From positions 1 to 64,000 of the forward strand of contig JAIVFI010000023.1 in assembly GCA_025558095.1 (NCBI GenBank): a stretch of 64,000 bases of DNA. Reading direction: 5' to 3'. This document shows, in pieces, positions 30,701-42,535 of this stretch. The stretch comes from Hyaloraphidium curvatum. Its lineage: Eukaryota; Monoblepharomycota; Hyaloraphidiomycetes; Hyaloraphidiales; Hyaloraphidiaceae. The translations under genes and the position numbers were made by a program. How positions within the stretch are numbered: the stretch's first letter is position 1; each line of letters begins with the position of its first letter. The notes beneath the pieces were generated by a model. It was given only the letters and a program-made list of their open reading frames with translations, was not told the origin of the DNA and did not search any database.

Positions 30701-33347
30701 CGGCGAAGTCGAACGGATCCGGCGCGGGCGCGATCCCGCCCATGTCCTCGGTCCGCGCGCGCTTCCGCGGCCTCCTCTCGCCATCGGGGCTCGCCGACCC
30801 CTCCGACTCCGCCCTCTTCCTCTTTGCCTCCCCGTCCCCGCCCTCCGCCTCAACATCCGCCGCGGCCGCATCGGGATCCCACCACATCCTCTCGTTCCAC
30901 TCGTCGGCCGTCCACACGCTCCCGCTGCGCACGCCGAGCAGGAACGCGCGGAACCGCGCGGCGTCCGGCGCCGAAGGCGGCGCGCAGACGGCGACCATGA
31001 CGAAGAACCGGGGGTGCCCGACGAGGGGCATCAGCACCGGCGCGCACGAGGGCGCGGGGGCGCCCAGGAGGTCAGGGTCCGAGAAGAGCGGCATCAGACC
31101 TGCTCGGAAGGAAACGCGTCAGCCGACGCACGAGAGGCCCCGCGCCACAAGGACGTACCATCCAAAGACAGCCCCGCCTCCGCCAACCCCCTCGCCCTCC
31201 CCATCCCCGCCACAGCCCCCCAGCTCTCCCACCCCTGCACCGCGGCCGCGAACCTCGCCCCCCGCGCAGCCTCCGCCACGCCCTCCACCCGCGCGTTGGC
31301 CGCTGCCTCGGCGGCCGCCAGCGCCGCCGCCGGCGCGGGCCCGCCGAACCTGAACCTGCCGGTCCACGGGTCCGCGGATATGCGCAGCGGCGTGCCGCGG
31401 CCAATATCCAACTCGAGCACGGTGCCACCCTCCTCCCGCGCTTCCGCAAAAGGGATGCCCTCGGACGCGAGCACCTCCCCCGCCCTGTCCATCCGCGCCG
31501 CGCACACGGAATCGGCGGCGAGCCGGAGCACCTCCCCCGGGCGCGGGTCGGCGGGGTCCACCAGCGCCGCAACGCGGTCCGCGGGGAGGCGGATGGGGAG
31601 CTGCTCGCCGGGGTCGGGGAGGGTGTGCGACGCGGAGACGGCGAGGAGCGGAGCGGGGGGTGGGTCGGGCGCCGAGAGGGAGGCCGCGGACGCGGGGTCG
31701 ATGCAGTCCGCCGGCAGATCGAGGGCGTCCAGCGGGGGCCAGAACGCCGTGGATGGGTGGGAGGCAGGGGCGGGGTCGGAGGAAGGGAGCGCAAAGCGGA
31801 GGGTGTAAGCCGGTTGGAAGGGCTGCTCCAGCTCCAGGAGGGAGGCGTGGTCGAAGCTGTACCCCGGCGGCGGGGGCGGGACGGTGATGGCCGTCGGGTT
31901 GCTTCCAACGGTGGCAGGTTAGATTGAGCAGGTCATCAACCAGGCAAGCAACGCACCTCCAGAACTTGACCGACACCCCCATCCCCTCCTCGTCCTCGGC
32001 CACCTCGCACTCGTTCCACCCCTCGGCGCGCAGCTTGGAGCACGCCAGCGAGACGAGCTCCAGGAGCACCGCCGACGCCGTGCGTTCGAGGAAGGAGTGG
32101 AAGGGGGCGAGGCCGCCAGCGAGGGCGGCGCGGGCGGCGGGGAGGAGCGCGCGCTCCTGCGCGGGGGAGAGGGCGCCGCGCTCCGAGTCCTCAGAGTCTG
32201 CGGCGGTGCTTTCGGCGTTGCCCTTCCTCGGTGCCCGCGAAGAACGGGGGACGAGGGCCGATTTCGATCCTACGAGGATCTTCAGGGTGACCAGCTCCCA
32301 GGTGGGGCGTGCCGCGCCCGTCCCCTTCCCGGGCTGCAGTTTGATCTCGGCTGCCCAGCGGCCCGGCAGCCGCAGCTTCGCCAGCCCGTGGTCGCCGACC
32401 GACACCAGGGCGCTGCGGAGGGCCGGTGGCGCGGGATCCGCCGCCGCGGGCGAGAGGTACCTCTCCGCCAGGTCCCTGAGCGTCCGCCCACTGCCGGACT
32501 CGGGCGCCGCGGCCGACGGCACCTTTGCCCCGAACCGTGCCCACAGCTCCGCCGGCAGCCTGCCCCGTGCCCCGCCCCGCAGCGCGTCCGCGGCCCGCAC
32601 CAGGTCCCAGTTGCCCTCCCTGACCACGGAGCGGTCGTTTGCGGCGTAAAACAGCCCGTCCGCGGCCTTGACGACGTAGTCGTTCTGCAGCTCCAGCCAG
32701 TTGTGCGCGCTGACCAGCTGCGCCAGGTGCGGGTTGCCGCGCAGCCAGCGCACGAGCACCAGCAGCCGCGAGAAGCCGGTCAGGTGGCCTGCGACGAACG
32801 ACAAAAGCGAGAGGCGGCGCTCCTTGGCCCCCGGGTACGTCTCCGACATGGCCTGTAGCTCCTCGTAGGCCTTTTTCGCACTGCGGGAAAGCAGCTCGGC
32901 GAGGTCGACCGGGTCGACGTGCGGCGTCGGCGGCACCGCCATCGGGTTCGGCGCCGGGGAGCCGCCACCCGCGGGGCCGCCGCCGCCCTCCCCCTTGGCG
33001 GCCGGCGTCTCAGCAGCCGGCGACGGGGCGCCCCCGCGCAGCCGCAGCGGCGGGTGCGGCGCGGCCGCCCCGCGGGACCGACGCGTCTCAACTGGCCCGG
33101 CCGGGGAACCGCCGTCAAGAGTCCGAAAACCAGAGTCCCCGCCTAAAACGGTATCGGGAAATCCGGCATTCCGCAGATCCGGCGGAGACACCCGCGAAGT
33201 CCCCGCAGTGTCCCGTGCGGGCGCCGGGCGCGCGTCGGGCGGCTCCCCGGCCCGCAGGTCCGCCACCGCCCGTTCCCCGGCCGCCGCCGTCCGCCCGTAC
33301 GCGGCCAAATATCCAATGTCCTCGCCCGCGCGCGCGCGGCCATCCAT
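27760..33347 (-). CDS. MED14: Mediator complex subunit 14 (Rgr1)
   Basis: Backbone subunit joining the Mediator tail to head/middle modules for RNA polymerase II. The conserved N-terminal MED14 domain follows a 165-aa Gly/Pro-rich lead: DLAELLSRSAKKAYEELQAM, ERRLSLLSFVAGHLTGFSRL, LVLVRWLRGNPHLAQLVSAH, NDYVVKAADGLFYAANDR. Four exons: 33347 to about 31955; about 31857 to 31157; 31099 to 28783; about 28741 to 27760. The third exon carries most of the tail (ELVQLPRQLCYRPCGDN, LEVLDWLEHAVRERFKLGEV). The last joins TSK to LAAYTDSDPRAALCSIVQII and ends in an RGG-like Gly/Arg tail (GGAARGGAPRGGGPARGG). About 1,790 aa. NLS-like KRKRAESEG and RRPRKRARTED near 30780-30840 fit nuclear location. Confidence 0.88.
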
Positions 33348-33511
33348 CTCGCCGGATGGCGCGGCACGGCGGGGCCCGGGGCGGGCCGTCGGGCGATGAC
33401 CAAACCCGCTGAACCAAGCACGCGCCGACGGCTCTTGGTACGCGTGTGAAAGAGCGCTAGAGAGCACAAATCGCTGCTCGGATCTATCTTTGGGCTTCGC
33501 ATGGAACAGAT

Positions 33512-34342
33512 TCACTTCAGATCTCCGACTCGCCTGGCATAGGACCGTTCCTCTCCGGGTCGTCCTTCGCTGCAAGGAGGATCCTGTACGTCAGGCAGGA
33601 CAGGGAACGGACAGATCGGACCGAACCCACCGAAGAACTTCCAAATCCACTTGTCGTCCTCGACGTAGGGCACGTAGGGTTTGGCATCGATGCGCCCGTC
33701 CCGCCCGTCCTCCTTGCACCGGGGATTCGCAACGAGCCGTACGAAGGCGCCCTTCTCGGTCGTAAAGACAAAGAACGACGCGTACCGCCCGGCAGCTTCC
33801 ACGCCCGTGATCCAATCGCCCTCCGGGACGAGATCCGTCTCGCACCGCAGCAGCCTCGGTTCTTCGCGTATCAGAAAGGGCGACCAGCCGTAAATCGTGT
33901 CGCCGGGCAGTGCGGTGGAGGTCACGTGCCCGTTGGCCTTGTAGTTGCCCCAGCTCCACACGCGTCCCCTGTCCGAGACCGCCGCGAATGCCGGGGGCGA
34001 CGCGGATGCGGCGGCCATCTTCACGAAGCGCTCTTCGGGGCCCAGAACGAGCAGCGTCTTTTTTGCGGGTGCCATCGGCGCGAACGAGACGGTGAACTCG
34101 TCGATCGCGTGCGGCATCCACTCGCAGAGCTTGAAGTGGCTTTCGATCGCGCTGCCGTCAAAGATGCCCATCACCCTTTCCCGCGACGGGATCCGCGTCC
34201 ATCCTTCCGAGTGGACCAGGGGCCGGCGAGCCACGTCCCATGCGCCCCGGGCCGCCTGGGGGGCACTGGGCGCGAGCACGAGCCACACGCGGTCGCCAAA
34301 GTCGTCGGCGGTCGCCGCCGGGGCCGCGTCGGTGTCGTCCAT
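33512..34342 (-). CDS. Hypothetical protein with RCC1-like motif (intact copy A)
   Basis: Single exon, 276 aa. The only familiar element is SDRGRVWSWGNYKANGHVTS (about residues 122-142), resembling an RCC1-repeat strand (GxVWxWG), within a beta-rich sequence (TIYGWSPFLIREEPRLL, GDWITGVEAAGRYASFFVFT, GAFVRLVANPRCKEDG). Seven-bladed RCC1 architecture is not visible. A second, inverted copy at 38031-39044 shares RGAWDVxRRPLVHS, RIxSRERxMGIFDGS and WMPHAIDE almost unchanged, and in addition carries an N-terminal U-box that copy A lacks. Conservation between copies shows the reading frame is real. Function unknown. Confidence 0.62.
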   Translation of the reverse strand: MDDTDAAPAATADDFGDRVWLVLAPSAPQAARGAWDVARRPLVHSEGWTRIPSRERVMGIFDGSAIESHFKLCEWMPHAIDEFTVSFAPMAPAKKTLLVLGPEERFVKMAAASASPPAFAAVSDRGRVWSWGNYKANGHVTSTALPGDTIYGWSPFLIREEPRLLRCETDLVPEGDWITGVEAAGRYASFFVFTTEKGAFVRLVANPRCKEDGRDGRIDAKPYVPYVEDDKWIWKFFGGFGPICPFPVLPDVQDPPCSEGRPGEERSYARRVGDLK

Positions 34343-34470
34343 TGTGACGTTCCTGCCTGGCTGATATGTTCCACCGAAGATTGTACAGATCCTTCAAGCC
34401 AATAATAACCTTGTGGTCGTAGATTGATCACACGCCGAGCTCCTCGACAATAATATGCAGGTCAAGCTGC

Positions 34471-37400
34471 TTACAACAGTCCTACGGCGCCGGCATCCCC
34501 CTCCGGACCTGCTTCCCCGCCGCGCAGCAGCCACCTCTCCAGAACGCCCCTGAAAACAGCATATGCGAACGGCTTGGCCAGGTAATCGTCCATCCCGGCC
34601 TCGATGCACCCCTCCCTGTCCCCCCGCATCGCGTGCGCCGTCAGCGCGACGATAGGCACCCCCCTGTAACCCTCCCCCGCCTCCCCGGCGCGGATCCGCC
34701 GCGTGGCCTCCTTGCCGTCCATCGTCGGCATCTGCACGTCCATCATCACCAGGTGGATCGGGTCGCCCGCGCCGCGGAGGACCGAGAGCGCATCGGCGCC
34801 GTCGCACGCGAGGACGCACACGGGCCCGGCCTTGCGGAGGAAGCCAGAGGCCACCTGCCGGTTCACGGGGTTGTCCTCGACCACCAGCACGCGGAACTCC
34901 GAGAGGGGGTTGCCGGGGTCGGCAGCGCCGTTGGAGCGCGCCTTCCCGGGTCGGCGCAGGGGTAGAGATCCGTTCGCACGCGGTGTCAGCTCTGGCCCGG
35001 CGGCCAACAGGTGATCCATGCACCCCTTCAGCGCGGCAAGGCCCGCCGGCCGCGCGAGCACCTTGAAACCCCCCTCATCTGCTCCCGCGCGCAGGGTCGC
35101 GGGCCGCACCAGCACCACCTCAGGCCCTCCCAGCTCCTTGGCCTGCTCCCCCACCCTCCTCGCGACCTCCATCCCGATCCTCGCGGGCTCAATGTCCTCG
35201 CACAACACCATCCGGAAGGGATCGCCCTCCGCAGCGGCGGCGCGGAGCACATCCATGCAGCCGTCGGCGGACCGTGCGGCCCCCGTGCGCAGGCCGAGCG
35301 CGTGCAGCAGGTCCGTCGTGGCATCCAGCTGGGGCTCCCCGGATTCGACGACCAGGATGCGCGGAGCGTCGAGGCGAGGGAGGCAAGCCAGCGGCAAGGC
35401 CCCGGGCAGCGGGCACGCGGCCTGACCGGACCGCCCCGTTCCGCCGACCACCTGCAACCCGGTCCCCTCGGCGACACCCAGCCTCACCACAAACCAGAAC
35501 TCCGATCCGCCTCCCTCGGAGCTCCGCACCCCGATCTTGCCCCCCATGAGCTGCACGAGCTCCCTGCATATCGCCAGCCCCAGCCCCGACCCGCCGTACC
35601 GCCGCGACATGGACGGATCAAGCTGCACGAACTTGCCGAACATGGCCGGCGCGAGGTCGGGAGGCATGCCGATCCCCGTGTCGACGACGGAGAACCGCAG
35701 GAGGGCGGTCGGGCGCGCGGGGAGGCGGTCCGCGGGATCCGGCTCCCGCGACGACGAGGAGGGACCGGCGACGAGGGTCATCCCCGAGGACGGCCTCCGT
35801 TCCGAGGCCGACAGCGGCCGCCCGTCCTCGTCGTCGTCCGCGAGCTCCGCACGCACCCGCACGGTGCCCGCCTCGGTGAACTTGACCGCGTTGCTCACCA
35901 GGTTGGCCAGCACCTGCCTCAGCCTCCCCGGATCGCCGCGCAGCGCGCGCGGCGTGCCCGGGCGGAACGAGACGGCGAGGTCGATGCCCTTGGCGTGGGC
36001 GCGGGGGGCGAAGCTCGAGCCCAGGGATTCGAGGAGGGAGGGGAGGTCGAAGTCCAGGTGCTCGAGCTCGAGATGGCCCTGCTCGGCCTTGGAAAAGTCG
36101 AGGATGTCGTTGACCAGGCCGAGGAGGGATTCGGCCGAGGCTCGGACGGTTTCGGCCAGGCGGGACTGCTCGGATGAGAGGTCGGTGTCGAGGAGGAGGC
36201 CGGAAATGCCGATGACGCCGTTCAGGGGCGTGCGTATCTCGTGTGACTGACGAGGGGGTCGAGTGAGAAGAGGTGTGGGCACCGCGGGGGGGAGCAACAA
36301 ACCATGTTTGCCAAAAAGTTGGCCTTGGCCTGTGCTGACTCCTCCGCGGCCTTTGCCGCGGCCTCGGCCTGCTTCTTTGCCTCGACCAGCATCGCTTCGT
36401 ACCGGTGCTGGCTCGTCACATCCCGCGCCGTGGCCAGCATCACCATCTTGCCGTCCAGCTCGAACGTCGACGCCGCCGACTCGGCCACGAACCCCGTGCC
36501 GTCGCGGTGCCGCATCCCCGCGCGGAAGCTGGTCGCCGAACCCGACGCGCGGACGAGGGAAAGCAGCGCGCGGGAGTCGGCGGGGGAGGAGAAGATACGC
36601 CATCCGACCTCGGCAAAGGGGCGGCCAACGACGAGGTCCTTGGCCCAGCCGGTGAGGCGCTCGAAGCCCGAGTTGGCGTCGAGGACCGTATCTGAGGAGA
36701 GATCGACAAGGTAGATGGCTTCGGCCGAGGCCTCGAAGGCCGCCGTGAACTTGGCCTTGGACGAGGAAAGCTCGGCCTGCACGTGGCGGTGCCGCAGCTG
36801 CTTGCCAAAAGTCACGAAGGCCGTTATGCTCCAGATGGCACAATAAAAGACGGCCTCGAGCAGCGCCGACCAGACGTTGCCCCGCTGCTGGTAGAGCACG
36901 ATGAAGATGGTGAGGGTGCCCGTGACGATGGACGCCACGACGGTCGGGAGGTCCAGGGCGTTGGCGGCCAGCGGCACGGGGGCGGCAATGATCATGAGCG
37001 TGGTCGGGAAATGGGTGGCGAGGAAGACCAGGCCGGCGGCGACGGCGGGGGTCGTTGCCGGGAGCGTCATGGTGTACGGGCCAATCTCCTTCTGGCCGTG
37101 CAGGTAGACGATGACCGTGAGGACGAAGGCCCCGACGCCCGCGGCCATCTTCCAGCCCCCGAAGAAATAGACGGCGATCGTCGCCGGTACTCCGATGGCC
37201 GTGTAGAGGAACCGCGCCATTGCCAGCACGGCGCGGTCGTCCTCGTCAAACATCGACGGCGCGGTTGCGCCTTCCGCCGGCGCCTCCACCGTCCACTGCG
37301 GCTTCGCGTCGGGCGGCGGAGACCGCGTCCCGTTCGCGTCGCGCCGCACCGCCATTGTGGCGGCCGGCGGGGAGTGCCCCTCCGACGCCGCGTCCGAATG

Positions 37401-37478
37401 CCGCCCGTGCGGCCTCGCCGCCACGGTGCGAGTTCCCGCCGGCCGCACGCGCCGAGGAAAAATCGAAGGCGGCGCCAC
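34471..37478 (-). CDS. Membrane-bound hybrid histidine kinase
   Basis: Two exons (37478-36303 and 36246-34471) give 983 aa; the 56-nt intron splits NM|SHEIRTPLNG directly at the H-box. Order: about 80 aa disordered; five or six TM helices (AVLAMARFLYTAIGVPATIA to ALLEAVFYCAIWSITAFVTF); PAS domain (FTAAFEASAEAIYLVDLSSD, LDANSGFERLTGWAKDLVVG); coiled linker; HisKA with phospho-His in SHEIRTPLNGVIG; HATPase with N box NLVSNAVKFTEAG, VVDTGIGMP and GGSGLGLAICRELV; a degenerate first receiver (RILVVESGEPQLDAT, no clear phospho-Asp); then an active receiver VLVVEDNPVNRQVA, MMDVQMPTMDGKEATRRI, VALTAHAM, YLAKPF. Signals would pass to an HPt protein. The membrane input domain is not a known sensor type to me. 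Confidence 0.92.
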
Positions 37479-38030
37479 GGGCTGCTGCCGCGCCCGGGGG
37501 CTACAGGGGATGAGGGATCACGTGAGGGGGATAAACAGGGCACAGCGTCAGGTGGCTGCCCTAGTGGGTGCTAGGTGACGCCACGGTTCTAGCGATCTCC
37601 TGCGTCCCGCACCGAGGATGGATCCATCATCCTTGTCCGCAGACTCGGGCAAAGCTGCTTGCGATGCTCTGGTGGATGGCGGAAAGGGGGGCTGCTTCGC
37701 GGCGGGGGAGGCTCCGCAGGGCATTTGGAAAGACCGATGGCTAGCTCTCTGTCAATCTCAATGGCTCGCTTTTCCCTACGAATCCGATTCCGCAGGCACA
37801 GCCGTCGGGCGCTGTGGGAGTCCACCGCGCGTTGCTCTTGGTAATGATTCGAGGATCGCATGAGGACCGTTCAGCCGGCGCGCCCATGATCGGGGCTAGC
37901 ATGCCCATCCGCGAGTCACATTGCGAAAGCGGGGCTTAAATTCGCAAAGTTCATACTCGTAGCTTTTTCGATTGACGGTGCTACACGTCGAGTTGCCGGG
38001 AGGTGGTGCGAAAGCGCCCCAACTCCGAGA
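37479..38030. other. Intergenic, divergent between histidine kinase and U-box pseudogene
   Basis: Short open frames on both strands (for example 37618-37863) without recognisable features. Probable promoter for the histidine kinase. Confidence 0.45.
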
Positions 38031-39044
38031 ATGTCGAAGCGCGACCGCTCCCCTTCGCCCGAGCCAGCGGCAGCCGCCGGCCTCCTCTGCCCTCTCACGG
38101 GCCAGCTGTTCCGCGACCACGTAGTCGCGGCAGACGGGCAACGTGCGAGCGGGCGGCCATCGACGCGTGGTTCGACGCGGCGCGGCGCGAGGGGCGTCCC
38201 TCTCTGTCCCCGGCGGAGGGCGGCCAGGTGCTTGCGGACGAGCGATTGGTTCCGAACAAAGTCGTTGCGAAGCTGGTCGAGGATGAGGCGCGGCGGGCGG
38301 CGGCCAAGAAGGCGCGCGCCGCGTACGCGCAGGCCGGCAAGGAGGAGCTCCGCACGGCCCTGAAGGCGCTGCCCAACTCGTCCTGGCCCGGCAAGTTCAG
38401 CGATGAGGTCGTCAAGACCCTCGGGCGCGTGTTCTGGGGCGACAAGCACGAGGACTGGGCGGGGGGGCGTGGCGAGTTCTGCCAGGTGCGCCTCCTGGCA
38501 GACGGCAGGGCCCAAGCCAGGGGCGCCTGGGACGTCGTCCGCCGGCCTCTGGTGCACTCGGATACTTGGATCCGGATCCATTCCCGGGAGCGGATCATGG
38601 GGATCTTTGACGGCAGCAGGCTCGACGGCAAGTTTGCACTCATCGAGTGGATGCCACACGCGATCGACGAGATCACCGCCTCCGGCGCGCCACTCGCGCC
38701 CGACCAACGGGCACGTGACCTCCACCGCGCTGCCGGAAGACACGATCTACGACTGGTCGCTTTTCCTCGTCCGCGAAGAGCCGAGGCTGCTGCAGCGCGT
38801 GACCGAGCTGGTCCCCGAGGGCGATCGGATCAAGGATGTGGACGCATCGGGACGGTACGGGACGCTCTTTGCTTTTACGACCGAGCGGGGAGCCGTCATC
38901 AAGTTGGTCGGGAACCCCCAGTACAAGCACGAAGGGCGTGAGATGCGCCTCGGCGCCAAACCCTACGTGCCCAACGTCGAGGACGACCAGTGATCTGGGT
39001 GCTGTTCGGTGGGCTGGGTTCGGTCCGGCTAAGAACCTCTTCAC
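38031..39044 (+). pseudogene. Broken U-box/RCC1-motif protein (copy B of 33512-34342)
   Basis: Begins MSKRDRSPSPEPAAAAGLLC; a U-box starts CPLTGQLFRDHVVAADGQ. A one-base loss near 38139-38144 shifts frame; in the next frame the U-box continues CERAAIDAWFDAARREGRPS and LVPNKVVAKLVED. The body matches copy A (RGAWDVVRRPLVHSDTW, HSRERIMGIFDGS, WMPHAIDEIT) until about 38700, where roughly 136 nt present in copy A, including the GRVWSWG motif, are absent and frame shifts again to TNGHVTSTALPEDTIYDWSL. A third lesion at 38990 turns the DDKW codons of copy A into DDQ-stop, though similarity continues to about 39030 (TTCGGTGGG... TTCGGTCCG). U-boxes recruit E2 enzymes; this gene cannot encode an intact one as assembled. 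Confidence 0.75.
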
Positions 39045-39535
39045 TAACCAACTTCGTAGGGGAGGACGACCCTGGGAAGAATGGTCCGATCCTTGCAGAG
39101 TGGAGGTCCTTCGACGACAACGATCCCTGATGTGAATCCGCCCTGATGTGCTGTAGCCGATCAGCATCCGAAGATGCCCCATACCAGTGTTTCGCTGCCG
39201 CGTTGTGTGTCCGGGCATAGGGAAATGAAACGGCTTTTCTCGCAGGGCACACGAGGGCATGCCGCTGAAGGACCCGTGCTTGAGTAGGACTTGCGGGTAC
39301 TCCTAAAGGTCGTTATTATAATGACCTGCTGGATCCGCGCCTGGTCGATGCCACAATCGGATGAACCGGAGTATTCTTCTCCCGCTCATTGAGTCACGCT
39401 GGTGGCGGGACGAGTGAGGGCCCGCGGGAGAACTCCACTCTCTCCCACCGGCCCCTGCTCCTCCTTCCGGCGTCGACACCACCTGCAACCGCTCCTGCCT
39501 TTCCTTTCCTCGTCCTTCCCCGCCCCCGCGTCGCG
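39045..39535. other. Intergenic, promoter side of the P450
   Basis: No supported gene. A small inverted repeat, GGTCGTTATTATAATGACC, sits at about 39308-39326. Confidence 0.5.
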
Positions 39536-41253
39536 ATGCTCGGCACGCTCACCGCGCTCGCGGCCAACCCGACGGTGTGGCTCGTCGCGGCGGCCCTGTT
39601 CCTCGGCTGGGAACTGTACCGCCGGGTCTACCTGACCTTCGACGATGACTGCAAGACGGTCATCTTTGTCCCGTTCGTCAACTGGGTGGGTCCGTCGCGC
39701 GGCATCCCCCATCTCGACGGAATCCTGACGACGCGTCGCCCGGACGGCGCAGCCCAAAATCTCGCGTATCAAGGAGGGCGCCAAGGTCGAGCTTGAGATG
39801 CTCGAGAAGAACGGCCAGCTCGTCCGCATGGTCAACCTGTGGCGCCCCTCGGAGCGGATCATCCTGGCGTCGGACCCGGACCTGCTGCGCGAGGTGTTCG
39901 TCGGCTCGCGGTGGCAGGACTTCCAGAGGCAGCACGAGGAATGGCACCGCTACGCCACCATCTTTGCCGGCGGCTTAATCCTCATCCCGAACGGCGACCG
40001 GTGGAAGGAGGCCCGCGACCTCTTCGGCAGGACCTTCACCGACGTTTACATCCGCAACTCTTATCAGCCTTTGATGAAGGGCTTCCTGGACAAGTTCGTC
40101 AAGGAGGTCGAGGCCGCCGCGGCCAGCGGGGAGCCCTTCAACCTCCAACCCTACTTCACCCGCTTCACCTTTGGCTTCATCGTCCGCGTCATCTTTGGCG
40201 AGGACCTGGACCGCACCCCGGGCGGCGAATTCGACCGCTGCGTCGAGGCCTGGGACGCCATCCTCGAGAACGCGTCGATCCTCACCCTCATCGACAAGCT
40301 GTTCGGCAGCACTGTCGGCGAGTGGTCGGGGATCAGGGCCAAAATCGAGAACGGCAAGGAGGTGCTCCACGCGCTGGTCAAGCGCAACATCGAGCGCCGG
40401 AAGCGCGGGGAGGACCTCGAGCGGGCAAGCATCTTTGACGACGCCATGAGCGCGGGCAGCGTGCCTGGGTGGATGCTGGAGAACGACAATGCGGAGCTGG
40501 TGAAGCACCTAATGACCCTTCTTTTCGGTTGGTCCTCCTTGGGTTCGGCCCTTTTGCTTGACTAACCGTCTGCGTTTAGGCGGCCACGACACGACCGCCA
40601 GCATGCTTTCATTCCTGGCCGGCGAGCTGGCCACGCACCAGAAGTGGCAGGATGAGATCCGCAAGGAGGTCTTGGAGGAGTTCGGCCCGGACGGCGAGAT
40701 GTCGCTGGACAAGCTCGCGACCCTGAAGGTGCTCAACGCGGCCATCAAGGAGACGTTGAGGCTGTACCCCGCTGCCGTAAGTCTGGGAACAAGGCGCCAC
40801 ACGACGGTTGCTCACGCCTCGCTGTCACTGCAGGTCAACGGCGCCCAGCGCGTCATCCCCGAGGACATGGACTTCCAATGGAAGGACTCGGCGACGGGCC
40901 AGATCAAGACCATCAAGTTCAAGAAGAACGATTTCATGCTCCCCTCCCTCTTCGGCACCCAGCGCCACCCCGCCAACTGGACGGGCTCGGACCCCTCCTC
41001 CTTCGACCCCTCCCGCTTCCTGGAGTCGCCCACGGGTGGGGCCAAGGCCTTCCACTCCTTCAGCCCGTTCGGCCACGGCCAGCGCAAGTGCATGGGCGAG
41101 AAGCTGGCCTTTGCCGAGGGCAGGCTGGTCACGGCCGAGCTGCTGCGGCGGTGGCGGCTTGTGCCGGCGCCGGGGTGGGAGCTCGGGTTCAACCAGGCTT
41201 CGATGCTGGTGCCAAACGGGATCAAGGTGAAGTTGGTGCCCGTCAAGGCGTGA
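39536..41253 (+). CDS. Cytochrome P450
   Basis: Heme-thiolate monooxygenase anchored in the ER by the N-terminal helix (TVWLVAAALFLGWELY). Landmarks: ERIILASDPDLLREVF; the I-helix oxygen-binding motif GGHDTTAS (near 40580); K-helix ETLR within NAAIKETLRLYPAA; the meander FDPSRFLE; heme loop FSPFGHGQRKCMGEKLAFAE with Cys ligand. Four exons with introns at about 39688-39755, 40528-40577 and 40777-40834. Family looks like fungal/eukaryotic microsomal class II, roughly CYP4/CYP52-like by the motif AGR...EDLE and RWRLVPAPGW; the substrate could be a fatty acid or alkane but is not shown. Confidence 0.92.
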
Positions 41254-41337
41254 CCAGCCTCGCATCAGCGTATTGGATCTTTATCACTAGAGCCTCACGC
41301 ACATTCCTCGCCTCGCTCCACCGTCTAGCTTGCACGG

Positions 41338-42312
41338 CTACCAGTCCCCGCAAGCATAGATCTCCACCAGCCCCCACTCCGTCTCGTCCCACTTTCCCCA
41401 GTACCCCCGGCACCGCCTCAAGGCTTCCACCAACGCCCTCACTTCCCCCCTTCTCCCCCCGTACGCGAGGTACCTCCCGCACCATATCCCCAGGTTGGCC
41501 GCGTCCCACCTCCCTTCCCCCGTGCGGCACGTCCGCGGCCACATCCAGAGCCCCGGCGCGTGCGAGAGCAGCACCGGCACGACCGCGTGGGGAAGGTCGA
41601 GCGCCGCGAGGGCGCGGGAGGCCCAGTCCGGCCGGGTGGGGGGAAACATGACGCACTGCGCGAGGCGGTCGAGGAAGACGGCCAGGGAGGCGGGGGAGGG
41701 CACGCTGCCGCCGCGAGCGAGGTTCAGCCGCGAGACGAGGGCGGCGAGGGAGCGCAGGGGGTTGACGGTGCGTGGGTCCGGGGAACCGGTGCGGTACGTG
41801 AGTGGTGGGCCGTGGAGCAGGCGCCACCAGGGTCCGCTGGGGGGGCCGGAGGAGGCGAGGTCTGAGAGGGCGTCGGCGGCGGCCGTTGGGGATCTGCGGA
41901 GCAGGGCTCGGAGGTCGGACTCCATGGCTTCGCGGGCGAGAAGGCTGAGGGATTTGCTGGCGGGGCGGACGGAGGAGTGCAGCTCGGAGAGGGGGAGGAA
42001 GCAGAGGATGCGGATGGCGAGCTCTGAGGGTAGGTCCAGCAGCGGGAACGGCGTCGACAGGTCCACGAGGGTGGCCGTAGATATGGTCAGGGAGCACTCC
42101 GCGAGCGAATGGGAGCCGCATTTGGGATTCGGTCGCGGGGAGCGCGGGCGGGGGATGGGCGTCCGGGCCAGGCAAGAGGCGTCCGACGCGGTTGCTGCCT
42201 CCCAGGCAATCTCCATCCCATCGTCGGACTCGTTCGATAGGAAAAATGCTCCTCCCAGGAGCTTGGAGGGCGGACTATGTTGCTCTCCGCTGGAGCTTCC
42301 GGAATTGTGCAC
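41338..42312 (-). CDS. F-box protein
   Basis: Single exon, 324 aa. F-box at about residues 92-130: LLDLPSELAIRILCFLPLSE then LHSSVRPASKSLSLLAREAM. After it comes an alpha-helical region without LRR or WD signatures (LRSLAALVSRLNLARGG, LAVFLDRLAQCVMFPPTRPD), ending with a Trp-rich tail (GYWGKWDETEWGLVEIYACG). Probably an SCF substrate receptor of unknown target. It overlaps nothing; its stop is 85 bp from that of the convergent P450. Confidence 0.65.
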   Translation of the reverse strand: MHNSGSSSGEQHSPPSKLLGGAFFLSNESDDGMEIAWEAATASDASCLARTPIPRPRSPRPNPKCGSHSLAECSLTISTATLVDLSTPFPLLDLPSELAIRILCFLPLSELHSSVRPASKSLSLLAREAMESDLRALLRRSPTAAADALSDLASSGPPSGPWWRLLHGPPLTYRTGSPDPRTVNPLRSLAALVSRLNLARGGSVPSPASLAVFLDRLAQCVMFPPTRPDWASRALAALDLPHAVVPVLLSHAPGLWMWPRTCRTGEGRWDAANLGIWCGRYLAYGGRRGEVRALVEALRRCRGYWGKWDETEWGLVEIYACGDW

Positions 42313-42535
42313 CGTCAGCGGTGGTTCTCAACGAATAAACAGAGACTCTTCGCCGGGGCGGACAAAAATCGGCTCATGATTGAGAACGCGCACGTCTTAG
42401 ATATGAATCTGCTGTTGTTTTCATGTACAGTGCGGCACAGTGTCGCCCAGATCTCGTCCGAAGCGAACGTGCTTCATGGGATGGCCAAGCTACCAGAACC
42501 CAAGTTCCCCACTCGCCAGGTATAAACGCGCGGGA

